A DNA stretch of 64,000 nt from LMUY01 sp965199555 (lineage in GTDB: Bacteria; Pseudomonadota; Alphaproteobacteria; Acetobacterales; Acetobacteraceae): the NCBI GenBank assembly GCA_965199555.1, contig CBDASJ010000006.1, forward strand, positions 434,001 through 498,000, read 5' to 3'. This document shows positions 1-7,098 of this stretch, in pieces. The notes below the pieces were generated by a model. The model was not told where the DNA came from. It ran no database searches and saw only the letters and a program-made list of their open reading frames with translations. Position 1 is the stretch's first letter. Every line of letters starts with the position of its first letter. The position numbers and the translations under genes were made by a program.

Positions 1-2
1 CC

Positions 3-956
3 CCGCAGCAGATCGACGATACGCTGTATGATGCGTTCGGCCAGCGGCAGGTCACGCAATACTTCACGCAGATCAATTCCTACCACCTGATCCTGGAAGT
101 CCCGCCGGACATGCAGGGCAAGGTGGATACGCTCGGCAAGCTGTACGTGAAATCCTCGACCGGGCAGGCCGTGCCGCTGAACACCTTCGTGAAGGTGGAC
201 ACCAACCCGGTCGTCTCATTGTCGCTATCGCACCAGAGCCAGTTCCCGGCGGTGACGCTGTCGTTCAACCTGGCACCCAATGCGGCGCTGGGTCAGGCGG
301 TGAACGAGATCCAGGGCGCCATGACCGCGCTCGGCACGCCCAGCACGCTGCGCGGCACGTTCCAAGGCACCGCGCAGGCGTTCCAATCCTCGTTGAGCAG
401 CCAGCCCTACCTGATCGCCGCGGCGCTGATCACCGTCTACATCATCCTGGGCATCCTGTACGAGAGCTACATCCTGCCGCTCACCATCCTGTCCACCCTG
501 CCCTCTGCCGGCGTGGGCGCGCTGATGATGCTGATGATCGCGCATTACGACCTATCGATCATCGCGTTGATCGGCGTCATCCTGCTGATCGGCATCGTGA
601 AGAAGAACGGCATCATGATGGTGGACTTCGCCATCTCGGCCGAGCGCAAAGATGGCGAAACGCCGCTGAACGCGATCCGCCAGGCCTGCCTGCTGCGCTT
701 CCGCCCCATCCTGATGACCACCATGGCGGCCATGCTGGGCGGCCTACCCTTGATGTTAGGCAGCGGCGCCGGCTCCGAACTGCGCAAGCCACTTGGCTAT
801 GCCATGGTGGGCGGATTGCTGCTCAGCCAAGTGCTGACGCTCTACACCACGCCGGTGATCTACCTTTATCTGGACCGGCTGCAACGCTGGCTCGCCCCGC
901 GCCGCCGCAGCCACATGCCGGCGCTGGCGGAGAAGATGGGCGCTGCGGCCGACTGA
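3..956 (+). CDS. RND multidrug efflux transporter, C-terminal part
   Basis: This is the 3' end of an inner-membrane RND (AcrB/MdtB/MdtC-type) drug-proton antiporter; the frame is open to the window edge, so the gene is truncated by the window. The visible part starts in a periplasmic subdomain (QQIDDTLYDAFGQRQV is typical of MdtB/MdtC) and runs through the last transmembrane helices. The segment GIVKKNGIMMVDFA and the RFRPILMTTMAAMLGGLP block are family hallmarks. It should work with a periplasmic adaptor and an outer-membrane channel, presumably encoded upstream. A strong hairpin follows directly, so this is probably the last gene of its operon. The family assignment is secure; the substrate is unknown. 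Confidence 0.93.
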   Translation, partial: PQQIDDTLYDAFGQRQVTQYFTQINSYHLILEVPPDMQGKVDTLGKLYVKSSTGQAVPLNTFVKVDTNPVVSLSLSHQSQFPAVTLSFNLAPNAALGQAVNEIQGAMTALGTPSTLRGTFQGTAQAFQSSLSSQPYLIAAALITVYIILGILYESYILPLTILSTLPSAGVGALMMLMIAHYDLSIIALIGVILLIGIVKKNGIMMVDFAISAERKDGETPLNAIRQACLLRFRPILMTTMAAMLGGLPLMLGSGAGSELRKPLGYAMVGGLLLSQVLTLYTTPVIYLYLDRLQRWLAPRRRSHMPALAEKMGAAAD

Positions 957-969
957 CCCCGAAACGCAG

Positions 970-995
970 AAGGCCCCGGCTTGCGCCGGGGCCTT
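970..995 (+). terminator. Hairpin terminator after the RND pump gene
   Basis: A perfect 11-bp inverted repeat (AAGGCCCCGGC, loop TTGC, GCCGGGGCCTT) lies 13 bp after the pump stop codon. The right arm ends in TT and is followed by CCC rather than a long T tract. It reads as an intrinsic terminator for the upstream operon. Confidence 0.8.
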
Positions 996-1103
996 CCCAT
1001 TGCCGGACGGTCGCGCCGTCAGACCAGAGGCATCAAGCCAGGCTTTGCTCCGAGGCAAATACCCAGGTCACGGCGGCGGACTGAGCGATCGGACAATGAG
1101 ACA

Positions 1104-1120
1104 CTGGATCACCTCCTTTC
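1104..1120 (+). other. 17-nt match to the 3' end of 16S rRNA
   Basis: The sequence CTGGATCACCTCCTTTC equals the conserved 3' terminus of alphaproteobacterial 16S rRNA, including the anti-Shine-Dalgarno core CACCTCCTTT. No other rRNA sequence is visible around it. It sits in the 179-bp gap between the terminator and the flavin-reductase-like gene, in the same orientation as that gene. It could be a relic of an rRNA-operon rearrangement or a coincidence. The match was recognised from memory of 16S ends, not by alignment. Confidence 0.5.
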
Positions 1121-1174
1121 AGTAAGTTTCGGGGAGTCAGATCATGGGAGCAGCCGGCCGATCCGGCAAGGGGC

Positions 1175-1867
1175 ATGGACAGCAGCCAGCCCGGCGGCGA
1201 CAGTGCCGCCGCCGCTGAACCAGGTGCCCCCGACATGCAGTTCGACTTCGCCGCGCTGGCCGACCGCGACCGCTACAAGCTGCTGGTATCCACGGTGGTG
1301 CCGCGACCGATTGCCTGGGTCGTCACCCAGTCGGCCGCCGGGGTGGTGAACGCGGCGCCCTACTCGTTCTTCAATGCCATCAGTGGTGAGCCGCCCTTGC
1401 TGGCGGTCAGCATCGAGGGTCGGGCCGGTGAGCGGAAGGACACCGCGGTGAACATCCGCGAGACTGGGCAATTCGTGGTCAACCTGGTGAGCGACGCGAT
1501 GTCCACCGAGATGGTGGTGACGGCGATCGACTTCGAACCCGGCGTCAGCGAGGTCGCAGAGGCCGGGCTGGCGACGCTCCCGTCCGTCAGGATTGCCCCG
1601 CCGCGGATCGCCGATAGCCCGGTGGCGTTCGAGTGCGAGTTGTCGCAAACCGTCGAACTTCCCGGCAACCGCGACCTCGTGCTCGGCCGGGTGGTGATGA
1701 TGCACGTCGCCGACCATGCGGTGCTGGATGCGGCGCGGTGCTACATCGACACACCCAAGCTCGGCCTGGTGGGCCGCATGCATGGCGGCGGCTGGTATGC
1801 CCGGACCACCGACCTGTTCGAGGTCCCACGCATCACGCCGGCGGACTGGAAGCGCCGTCCGGCGTAA
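1175..1867 (+). CDS. Flavin reductase-like (FMN-binding split barrel) protein
   Basis: The protein has 230 aa and belongs to the flavin reductase-like split-barrel family, which binds FMN and either reduces flavin for a partner oxygenase or acts as a stand-alone flavoprotein. Visible landmarks are VVPRPIAWVVTQ near residue 42, the NAAPYSFFNAISGEPPLLAVSI block, and NIRETGQFVVNLV. An alternative start at 1235 (MQFDFAALADRD) would remove a low-complexity N-terminus of 20 residues and begins closer to the conserved fold. Its 3' end overlaps the convergent ligase gene by 35 bp. No oxygenase partner is adjacent, so the substrate is unknown. Confidence 0.85.
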   Translation: MDSSQPGGDSAAAAEPGAPDMQFDFAALADRDRYKLLVSTVVPRPIAWVVTQSAAGVVNAAPYSFFNAISGEPPLLAVSIEGRAGERKDTAVNIRETGQFVVNLVSDAMSTEMVVTAIDFEPGVSEVAEAGLATLPSVRIAPPRIADSPVAFECELSQTVELPGNRDLVLGRVVMMHVADHAVLDAARCYIDTPKLGLVGRMHGGGWYARTTDLFEVPRITPADWKRRPA

Positions 1868-3458
1868 CCGCGTCGGCCGGCTGGTTCTCCAGCAGCCGCA
1901 CCAGGGTTTCCAGGCGATCCGCCTCCGCCGCCGGCTTGTCGGTGCGGATGCGTGCGACGCGGGGAAAGCGCAGCGCCACCCCGGATTTGTGCCGGTTCGA
2001 CAGTTGCGCCGCGTCGAAGGCGATTTCCAGCACCATGCCGCGCTCCACCTCGCGCACCGGGCCGAAGCGGTTGGTCGTGTGGTTGCGCACCCAGCGGTCG
2101 AGTTGCACCAGTTCGGCGTCGGTGAACCCGCTATATGCCTTGCCCACCGGGACGAGCTCGCCGTCCTCCCGCCAAAGCCCGAACGTGTAGTCGGAGTAGA
2201 AGGAGCTGCGCTTGCCGTGCCCGCGCTGGGCATACATCATCACGGCATCGATGGTGAGCGGGTCGCGCTTCCACTTCCACCACTGCCCCTTGGGCCGGCC
2301 GGGCACGTAGGGGCTGTCCGCCCGTTTCAGCATCAACCCCTCGATGGACGCGGCGCGGGTGCCGTCGCGGATGCCGGACAGCTCAGCCACCGTGTCGAAC
2401 GGGATCATGGACGACAGGTCCATCCGGGCAGGCTGCGTGTTGGCGAACCAATCTTCCAGCCGGGTGCGGCGGGCATCGAACGGCAAGCCGCGCAGATCCT
2501 CCGCGCCGTCGAACAGCATGTCATACAGCCGGACATGGACCGGGTAGTCCCGCAGCATCTTGGCACCGACCACCTTGCGGCCGAGCCGCTGTTGCAGGTC
2601 GGCGAACGGCGCCACCACCCCGTCGCGGACCACCAGCAACTCGCCGTCCAGCACGGCATGGAACGCCATCGCCTCCACCACTTCGGGGAACGCGTTGGAC
2701 ACGTCGTCCGCGCCGCGGGAAAACACCCGGCGGCCGCCGGGCAGCGCCACCAACTGGGCGCGGATGCCGTCCCACTTCCATTCGGCGCGGAAGGCGGCGG
2801 GGTCGAGCGCCGCGATGTCCGGCGCTTCCAGCGGTTGCGCCAGCATCATGGGGCGGAACACCGGGGCGCCCGCCGCGTCCGGCCGTTCCCCCCTGCCCTC
2901 CAGCCAGGCGAACAGCGGCAGGTAGGGCGGCGTCAGGCCGTGCCACACCTCCTCGATCTCGTCGGCGGCGATGCGGCCGCCGGCCAGTTCGGCCAGCGCG
3001 ACCTTGGCCAGCCGGGCGGACGCGCCGACCCGGAGGCTGCCGGTGATCAGCTTCAACAGGGCGTAGCGGCCGGACGGGTCGGACGCGTCCAGCCAGCCGG
3101 CCACGATGCCCGGCAGGTCGATTTTGGGCGTGGAGATCAGGGTCTGGATCACCTCCGTCATGCGCGGCGGCGGCTGGTTGGTGGGGCGGGACGGCCACAT
3201 CAGCGCCACCGTGTCGGCCAGGTCGCCCACGTAGTCGTAGGACCAGGCGAACAACACCGGATCGGTGCGCGCTTCCGCCAGGTTGCGGATCAGCATCGGC
3301 TTGGCGGCCTGGAACGCCAGCTCCCCGGTCAGCGCGGCGAGCGCGAAGCCGCGGTCTGGGTCGCTTTCGGCTTCGAAGTAGCGGCGCAGCAGGGCGATCT
3401 TGGCCAGCCGGCCGGGCGTCAGCACCAGCCGTTCCAGCAAATCGGCGAACGCGATCAC
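1833..3458 (-). CDS. ATP-dependent DNA ligase (Lhr/exonuclease-associated type)
   Basis: This is a 541-aa ATP-dependent DNA ligase that seals nicks through a lysyl-AMP intermediate. The nucleotidyltransferase motif I is EWKWDGIRAQ, with the adenylated lysine near residue 228, preceded by an N-terminal DNA-binding domain of about 200 aa. Later motifs (DGELLV, EGLMLKR, WWKWKRD) and a C-terminal OB fold are present, so it looks complete. The start is GTG. It lies 10 bp behind the nuclease gene, matching the known ligase-nuclease DNA-repair module. The Lhr-type helicase and the metallophosphoesterase that often complete that module are not in the window. The role in a repair end-processing pathway is inferred from that association. 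Confidence 0.92.
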   Translation of the reverse strand: MIAFADLLERLVLTPGRLAKIALLRRYFEAESDPDRGFALAALTGELAFQAAKPMLIRNLAEARTDPVLFAWSYDYVGDLADTVALMWPSRPTNQPPPRMTEVIQTLISTPKIDLPGIVAGWLDASDPSGRYALLKLITGSLRVGASARLAKVALAELAGGRIAADEIEEVWHGLTPPYLPLFAWLEGRGERPDAAGAPVFRPMMLAQPLEAPDIAALDPAAFRAEWKWDGIRAQLVALPGGRRVFSRGADDVSNAFPEVVEAMAFHAVLDGELLVVRDGVVAPFADLQQRLGRKVVGAKMLRDYPVHVRLYDMLFDGAEDLRGLPFDARRTRLEDWFANTQPARMDLSSMIPFDTVAELSGIRDGTRAASIEGLMLKRADSPYVPGRPKGQWWKWKRDPLTIDAVMMYAQRGHGKRSSFYSDYTFGLWREDGELVPVGKAYSGFTDAELVQLDRWVRNHTTNRFGPVREVERGMVLEIAFDAAQLSNRHKSGVALRFPRVARIRTDKPAAEADRLETLVRLLENQPADAVTPDGASSPPA

Positions 3459-3468
3459 CGGCCGGCGC

Positions 3469-4419
3469 TCATGCGGCCTCGGCCGAAGGCGCGTTGTCTT
3501 CCTCCTCGTCGCCGTAGCCGAGCAGGCGCAGCGCCCGGCCGCGCACGCCGCGCTTGGCGACCTCGTGGATCAGCGCTTCCTCCCGGCCGTGGGTGACCCA
3601 GATTTCCGGCGCCCCCACCTCGTCGACGGTCGCGTTCAACTCGTCCCAATCGGCGTGGTCGCTGATCACCAACGGCAACTCCACGCCACGGGAACGCGCC
3701 CGCTGGCGCACCCGCATCCAGCCGGAGGCGAGGCACACCACGGGCTCGGCCAGCCGCCGCGCCCAGCGGTCGGCGATGGCGCCCGGCGGAGCGATGACGA
3801 TAGCGCCTGCCAGCTCCGCCTTGTTGGCCACCGTGGCGGGCCGCAACTCACCCAGGCCGATGCCCAGCCGTTCATAGGCGGCGCAAAGCGGGGCCTGGGC
3901 GCCGTGCAGGTAGATCGGCCGGTCCCATCCCGCCTGCCGCAGCAAGGCGATCACCCGCTGGCACTTGCCCAGCGCATAGGCGCCGACGACGTGGGTGCGG
4001 GTGGGGAACAGGGCGACGCTGTCCAGCAGCCGGCGGATTTCGTCCGCAGCCGGCGGGTGGCGGAACACCGGCAGCGCGAAGGTCGCCTCGGTGACGAACA
4101 CGTCGCACGGGATCGGCTCGAACGGAGCGCAGGTCGGGTCCGCCGCGCGCTTGTAGTCGCCGGACACCACCACCCGGTTGCCGCGCCACTCCATCGCGAC
4201 CTGTGCCGCGCCCAGCACGTGGCCGGCGGGTTGCAGCCACAGCCGCACGCCCCCGACCGTGACCACCTGGCCGTAGGGCTGCGCCTGTTGCACCGTTCCT
4301 GCCCGGTCATCCCCCATGCGCACCCGCATGATCGCCAGCGTCTCAGGGCTGGCCAAGGTGTGGGCGTGGCCAGGCCGGGCATGGTCGGCATGGGCGTGGG
4401 TGATGACGGCACGGTCCAC
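3469..4419 (-). CDS. Ligase-associated DNA exonuclease (metallo-beta-lactamase fold)
   Basis: The protein is a metallo-beta-lactamase/beta-CASP-type nuclease; the zinc motif HAHADHARPGH is at the N-terminus and a second motif, VVSGDYKRA, lies further on. It is the usual partner of the downstream ligase and probably trims DNA ends before ligation. The start given is a GTG, but the same frame stays open upstream and encodes the family's expected N-terminal strands (FCEPGGFYVDP) back to about 4500. No ATG, GTG or TTG is available there, so the true start is unresolved (an ATT or CTG near 4490-4510 is possible). It is divergent from the JmjC/cupin gene. Confidence 0.88.
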   Translation of the reverse strand: MDRAVITHAHADHARPGHAHTLASPETLAIMRVRMGDDRAGTVQQAQPYGQVVTVGGVRLWLQPAGHVLGAAQVAMEWRGNRVVVSGDYKRAADPTCAPFEPIPCDVFVTEATFALPVFRHPPAADEIRRLLDSVALFPTRTHVVGAYALGKCQRVIALLRQAGWDRPIYLHGAQAPLCAAYERLGIGLGELRPATVANKAELAGAIVIAPPGAIADRWARRLAEPVVCLASGWMRVRQRARSRGVELPLVISDHADWDELNATVDEVGAPEIWVTHGREEALIHEVAKRGVRGRALRLLGYGDEEEDNAPSAEAA

Positions 4420-4556
4420 CGCGCGTACCGGGTCGACATAGAAGCCGCCCGGTTCGCAAAACAGCCCGTCCGGCAGGACACGCAGCCATTGGTCCGCCCG
4501 CAGGGTCTCAGAAATGGTGTGACACCTTCGTATGTTTCATTCTAGAGACATCTTAA

Positions 4557-4585
4557 TTGAAAGTGAATCGCTTTGGCAGTATCAA
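4557..4585 (+). promoter_or_regulatory. Sigma-70-like promoter of the JmjC/cupin gene
   Basis: TTGAAA at 4557-4562 and TATCAA at 4580-4585 are separated by 17 bp, in an AT-rich patch that contrasts with the surrounding DNA. Transcription would begin near 4592, about 20 nt before the ATG at 4613. This argues against the longer in-frame ATG at 4532, which lies upstream of the promoter. Confidence 0.55.
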
Positions 4586-4612
4586 GACGCCACTCACTCC
4601 CAGGTCCTCATC

Positions 4613-5455
4613 ATGCCATCCGCCATTGCAGCCGACGCGCGGTTCCCGGACGAGTTCAACCGCGACGCCTTTGTATTCGACCATGATCTCCACGCGCATC
4701 CGCTTTACGACCTCGACAGCCTGATCGGCCTGGCACGCCGGCTTGGGCCGCAAAGCGCCTACTGGTCCACCCGGCCTGCCACAGTCGGCGATGGGTGGGA
4801 AGGCGCCGAGGCGCGGGAGAAATCGTTGGAGGATGCCGTGGCCGGCATCGAACAGGCCAACTCCCTGGTCGTCTTGAAGGACATCGAGGGTGATCTCGTG
4901 TTCGGCCCGGTGTTCGGCAAGGTCGTGGCCGATCTCGCCGCCCGCGTGGGCCCGAAATTACAGGCCGACCTAGTGCACGGCCGCGCCACCCTGCTGATCA
5001 GCTCGCCACGCCGGGTCACCGGCTACCACATCGACGCGCAAGCCAACTTCCTGCTGCAGTTGCGCGGGGAGAAGACGGTGTTCGTGATGGACGGCGCCGA
5101 CCGCGCGGTGATGCCGGACGGGGAGCTGGAAGCGTTCCACGCCGGCAACCTCAACGCGGCGCGCTTCAAGCAAGACCAGCGGCACAAGGCCCGGGCCATC
5201 GACTTCCAACCCGGGCGTGGCGTGCACGTGCCGGTGGAATGGCCGCATTGGGTGGAGAATGGCGACGGCGTGTCGGTGTCGATCAGCATCAACTACGACC
5301 TGCGGTCCACGGCGCAGCGCGCCCGCATCCTGCGGGCGAACCACCGCCTGCGCCGACTGGGCATGGCACCCGCCGCGCCCGGCCGATCCACCTGGCGGGA
5401 CAACGGCAAGGTCGCGTTCGTCAAGGGACTGGAGCGACTGACCCGTCGCGGCTGA
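4613..5455 (+). CDS. JmjC/cupin-like domain protein
   Basis: The protein has 280 aa and a double-stranded beta-helix fold of the JmjC/cupin-8 type. A possible iron site is seen as HIDAQ (H139, D141) and a later histidine in HVPVEWPHW (H205 or H212). Such proteins are usually Fe(II)/2-oxoglutarate hydroxylases, but some bacterial members have no known activity. I chose the ATG at 4613 because a promoter overlaps the 27 extra codons of the longer frame. It is a single gene, divergent from the DNA-repair pair. The substrate cannot be told from sequence. Confidence 0.75.
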   Translation: MPSAIAADARFPDEFNRDAFVFDHDLHAHPLYDLDSLIGLARRLGPQSAYWSTRPATVGDGWEGAEAREKSLEDAVAGIEQANSLVVLKDIEGDLVFGPVFGKVVADLAARVGPKLQADLVHGRATLLISSPRRVTGYHIDAQANFLLQLRGEKTVFVMDGADRAVMPDGELEAFHAGNLNAARFKQDQRHKARAIDFQPGRGVHVPVEWPHWVENGDGVSVSISINYDLRSTAQRARILRANHRLRRLGMAPAAPGRSTWRDNGKVAFVKGLERLTRRG

Positions 5456-5515
5456 CGCCGCTGGCGCCCTCTCCGCCGCCGGGTTAGGCTTTGCCAACCA
5501 GCCGGGGAGGCAAGC

Positions 5516-6448
5516 ATGGCAGGCAGCCGTAAGGTCATCATCACCTGCGCGGTGACGGGGGCGATCCACACGCCCTCCATGTCGCCGCATCTGCCGATCA
5601 CGCCCGACGAGATCACCGCCGACGCGGTGCAAGCGGCCGAAGCCGGGGCAGCGATCGTCCACCTGCACGCCCGCGACCCGGTGACCGGCAAGCCGGATCA
5701 AACCCCGGAGGCATTCGCCCGCTTCCTGCCGCGGATCAAGCAGCAGACGAACGCGGTGATCAACATCACCAGCGGCGGCAGCCCCTTCATGACGGTGCAG
5801 GAGCGGGTAAGGCCCGCCGCCACCTTCAAGCCCGAAGTGGCCAGCCTGAACATGGGCTCGATCAATTTCGGCCTCTACCACCTGCTGGATCGCTACACCG
5901 AGTTCAAGCACGACTGGGAGCGCCCGGCGCTGGAAGCAACGCGGGACCTGGTGTTCCGCAACAGCTTCGCCGACATCGAGTACATCCTGTCGACGTGCAG
6001 CGAGAACGGCACCCGGTTCGAGTTCGAGTGCTACGACATCGCGCACCTTTACAACCTGAAGCACTTCCTGGACCGCGGCCTGGTCAAGCCGCCGCTGTTC
6101 GTCCAGTCGGTGTTCGGCATCTTGGGCGGCATCGGCACCCATGCCGAAGACATCGCGCACATGAAGCGCACCGCCGACCGGCTGTTCGGCGACCAATACC
6201 GCTGGTCGGTGCTGGGCGCGGGCGCGGCGCAACTGCGCGTGGCGGCGATCTCCGCAGCGATGGGCGGCAATGTCCGCGTTGGTTTGGAAGACAGCTTGTG
6301 GGCCGGCCCGGGGCAACTCGCCACCAGCTCCGCCGTGCAGGTCCGGCTGGCCCGGCAGATCATCGAGGGGCTAGGCTTGCAGATCGCTTCACCGGACGAG
6401 GCCCGGGACATCTTGGCGCTCAAGGGCGGGGACAAGACAGCGATATGA
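5516..6448 (+). CDS. BKACE family beta-keto acid cleavage enzyme (DUF849)
   Basis: This 310-aa TIM-barrel enzyme belongs to the BKACE family, whose founding member is 3-keto-5-aminohexanoate cleavage enzyme; members condense a beta-keto acid with acetyl-CoA to give acetoacetate and a new acyl-CoA. Family features are the N-terminal KVIITCAVTGAIHTPSMSP, the metal-binding IVHLHARDPVTGKP, and the C-terminal GLEDSLWAGPGQLA. The ATG follows a GGGGAGG ribosome site. The stop overlaps the next start as ATGA, so it is co-translated with the carboxymuconolactone-decarboxylase-like protein. The keto-acid specificity is unknown. Confidence 0.93.
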   Translation: MAGSRKVIITCAVTGAIHTPSMSPHLPITPDEITADAVQAAEAGAAIVHLHARDPVTGKPDQTPEAFARFLPRIKQQTNAVINITSGGSPFMTVQERVRPAATFKPEVASLNMGSINFGLYHLLDRYTEFKHDWERPALEATRDLVFRNSFADIEYILSTCSENGTRFEFECYDIAHLYNLKHFLDRGLVKPPLFVQSVFGILGGIGTHAEDIAHMKRTADRLFGDQYRWSVLGAGAAQLRVAAISAAMGGNVRVGLEDSLWAGPGQLATSSAVQVRLARQIIEGLGLQIASPDEARDILALKGGDKTAI

Positions 6449-6999
6449 CCACTCGCCTGCCGGAGCTGCGCCGCGACGCGATGTCGCCCGCGCAGCGCAG
6501 CGCCTCCGACGCGATCGAAGCCGGGCCGCGCGGCGTCGTGCAGGGCCCCTTGCTCGCCTGGCTGCAAAGCCCCGAACTGGCGGACCGCGCGCAGGCGCTG
6601 GGCGCGTTCTGCCGCTTCGGCACCAGCCTGCCGCCCCGCTTGTCGGAACTCGCCATCATCACCACGGGCGCGTACTGGAAGGCCGGGTTCGAGTGGCACG
6701 TGCACGCCCCCATCGCCATCACGGCGGGCCTGGACGCGGCCGCAGTGGAAGCGCTGCGCACCGGCGCCACGCCGCATTTCGAGCAGGAGGACGAGCAGGC
6801 GGTGTGGCGATTCGCCCACCATCTGCTGCACGACCACGAGGTGCCGGAAGCAACCTTTCGCACCGTCGAAGGGCTGCTCGGCACCCCCGCCACCGTGGAG
6901 CTGGTGGGTGTGCTCGGCTATTACGGCCTCATTTCCATGACGATCAAGGCGTTCGACGTCCCCGTGCCGCCGGGCGACGTCGATCCATTTGCGTCTTGA
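6445..6999 (+). CDS. Carboxymuconolactone decarboxylase-like (AhpD-fold) protein
   Basis: The protein has 184 aa and an all-helical AhpD/CMD fold. The segment ELAIITTGAYWKAGFEWHVHAPIA resembles the CMD core, but the CxxC pair of AhpD peroxidases is absent and a FEWHVH segment stands in its place, which favours a decarboxylase- or hydrolase-like role over a thiol-peroxidase one. It overlaps the BKACE stop by 4 bp, so the two probably act on one pathway for a cyclic or beta-keto acid. The exact reaction is unknown. Confidence 0.82.
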   Translation: MTTRLPELRRDAMSPAQRSASDAIEAGPRGVVQGPLLAWLQSPELADRAQALGAFCRFGTSLPPRLSELAIITTGAYWKAGFEWHVHAPIAITAGLDAAAVEALRTGATPHFEQEDEQAVWRFAHHLLHDHEVPEATFRTVEGLLGTPATVELVGVLGYYGLISMTIKAFDVPVPPGDVDPFAS

Positions 7000-7042
7000 C
7001 GGAATCTCATGCTGCTCGGGCACGGATCATGCCGTGAGTAGT

Positions 7043-7052
7043 TGGTTAACCA
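7043..7052. promoter_or_regulatory. 10-bp perfect palindrome before the diguanylate cyclase gene
   Basis: TGGTTAACCA is a perfect palindrome about 47 bp upstream of the GGDEF gene start and lies in the 99-bp intergenic gap. It may be an operator. A chance occurrence is possible. Confidence 0.25.
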
Positions 7053-7098
7053 CCTAGCCATAGGCTGACCAGGCTCGCTTCTTCGCCCGGAGGTTGCC

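Noticed and set aside
1716..3596. 626-codon plus-strand frame opposite the ATP-dependent ligase
   Set aside because: The ligase on the other strand has all its motifs; this frame is a compositional shadow.
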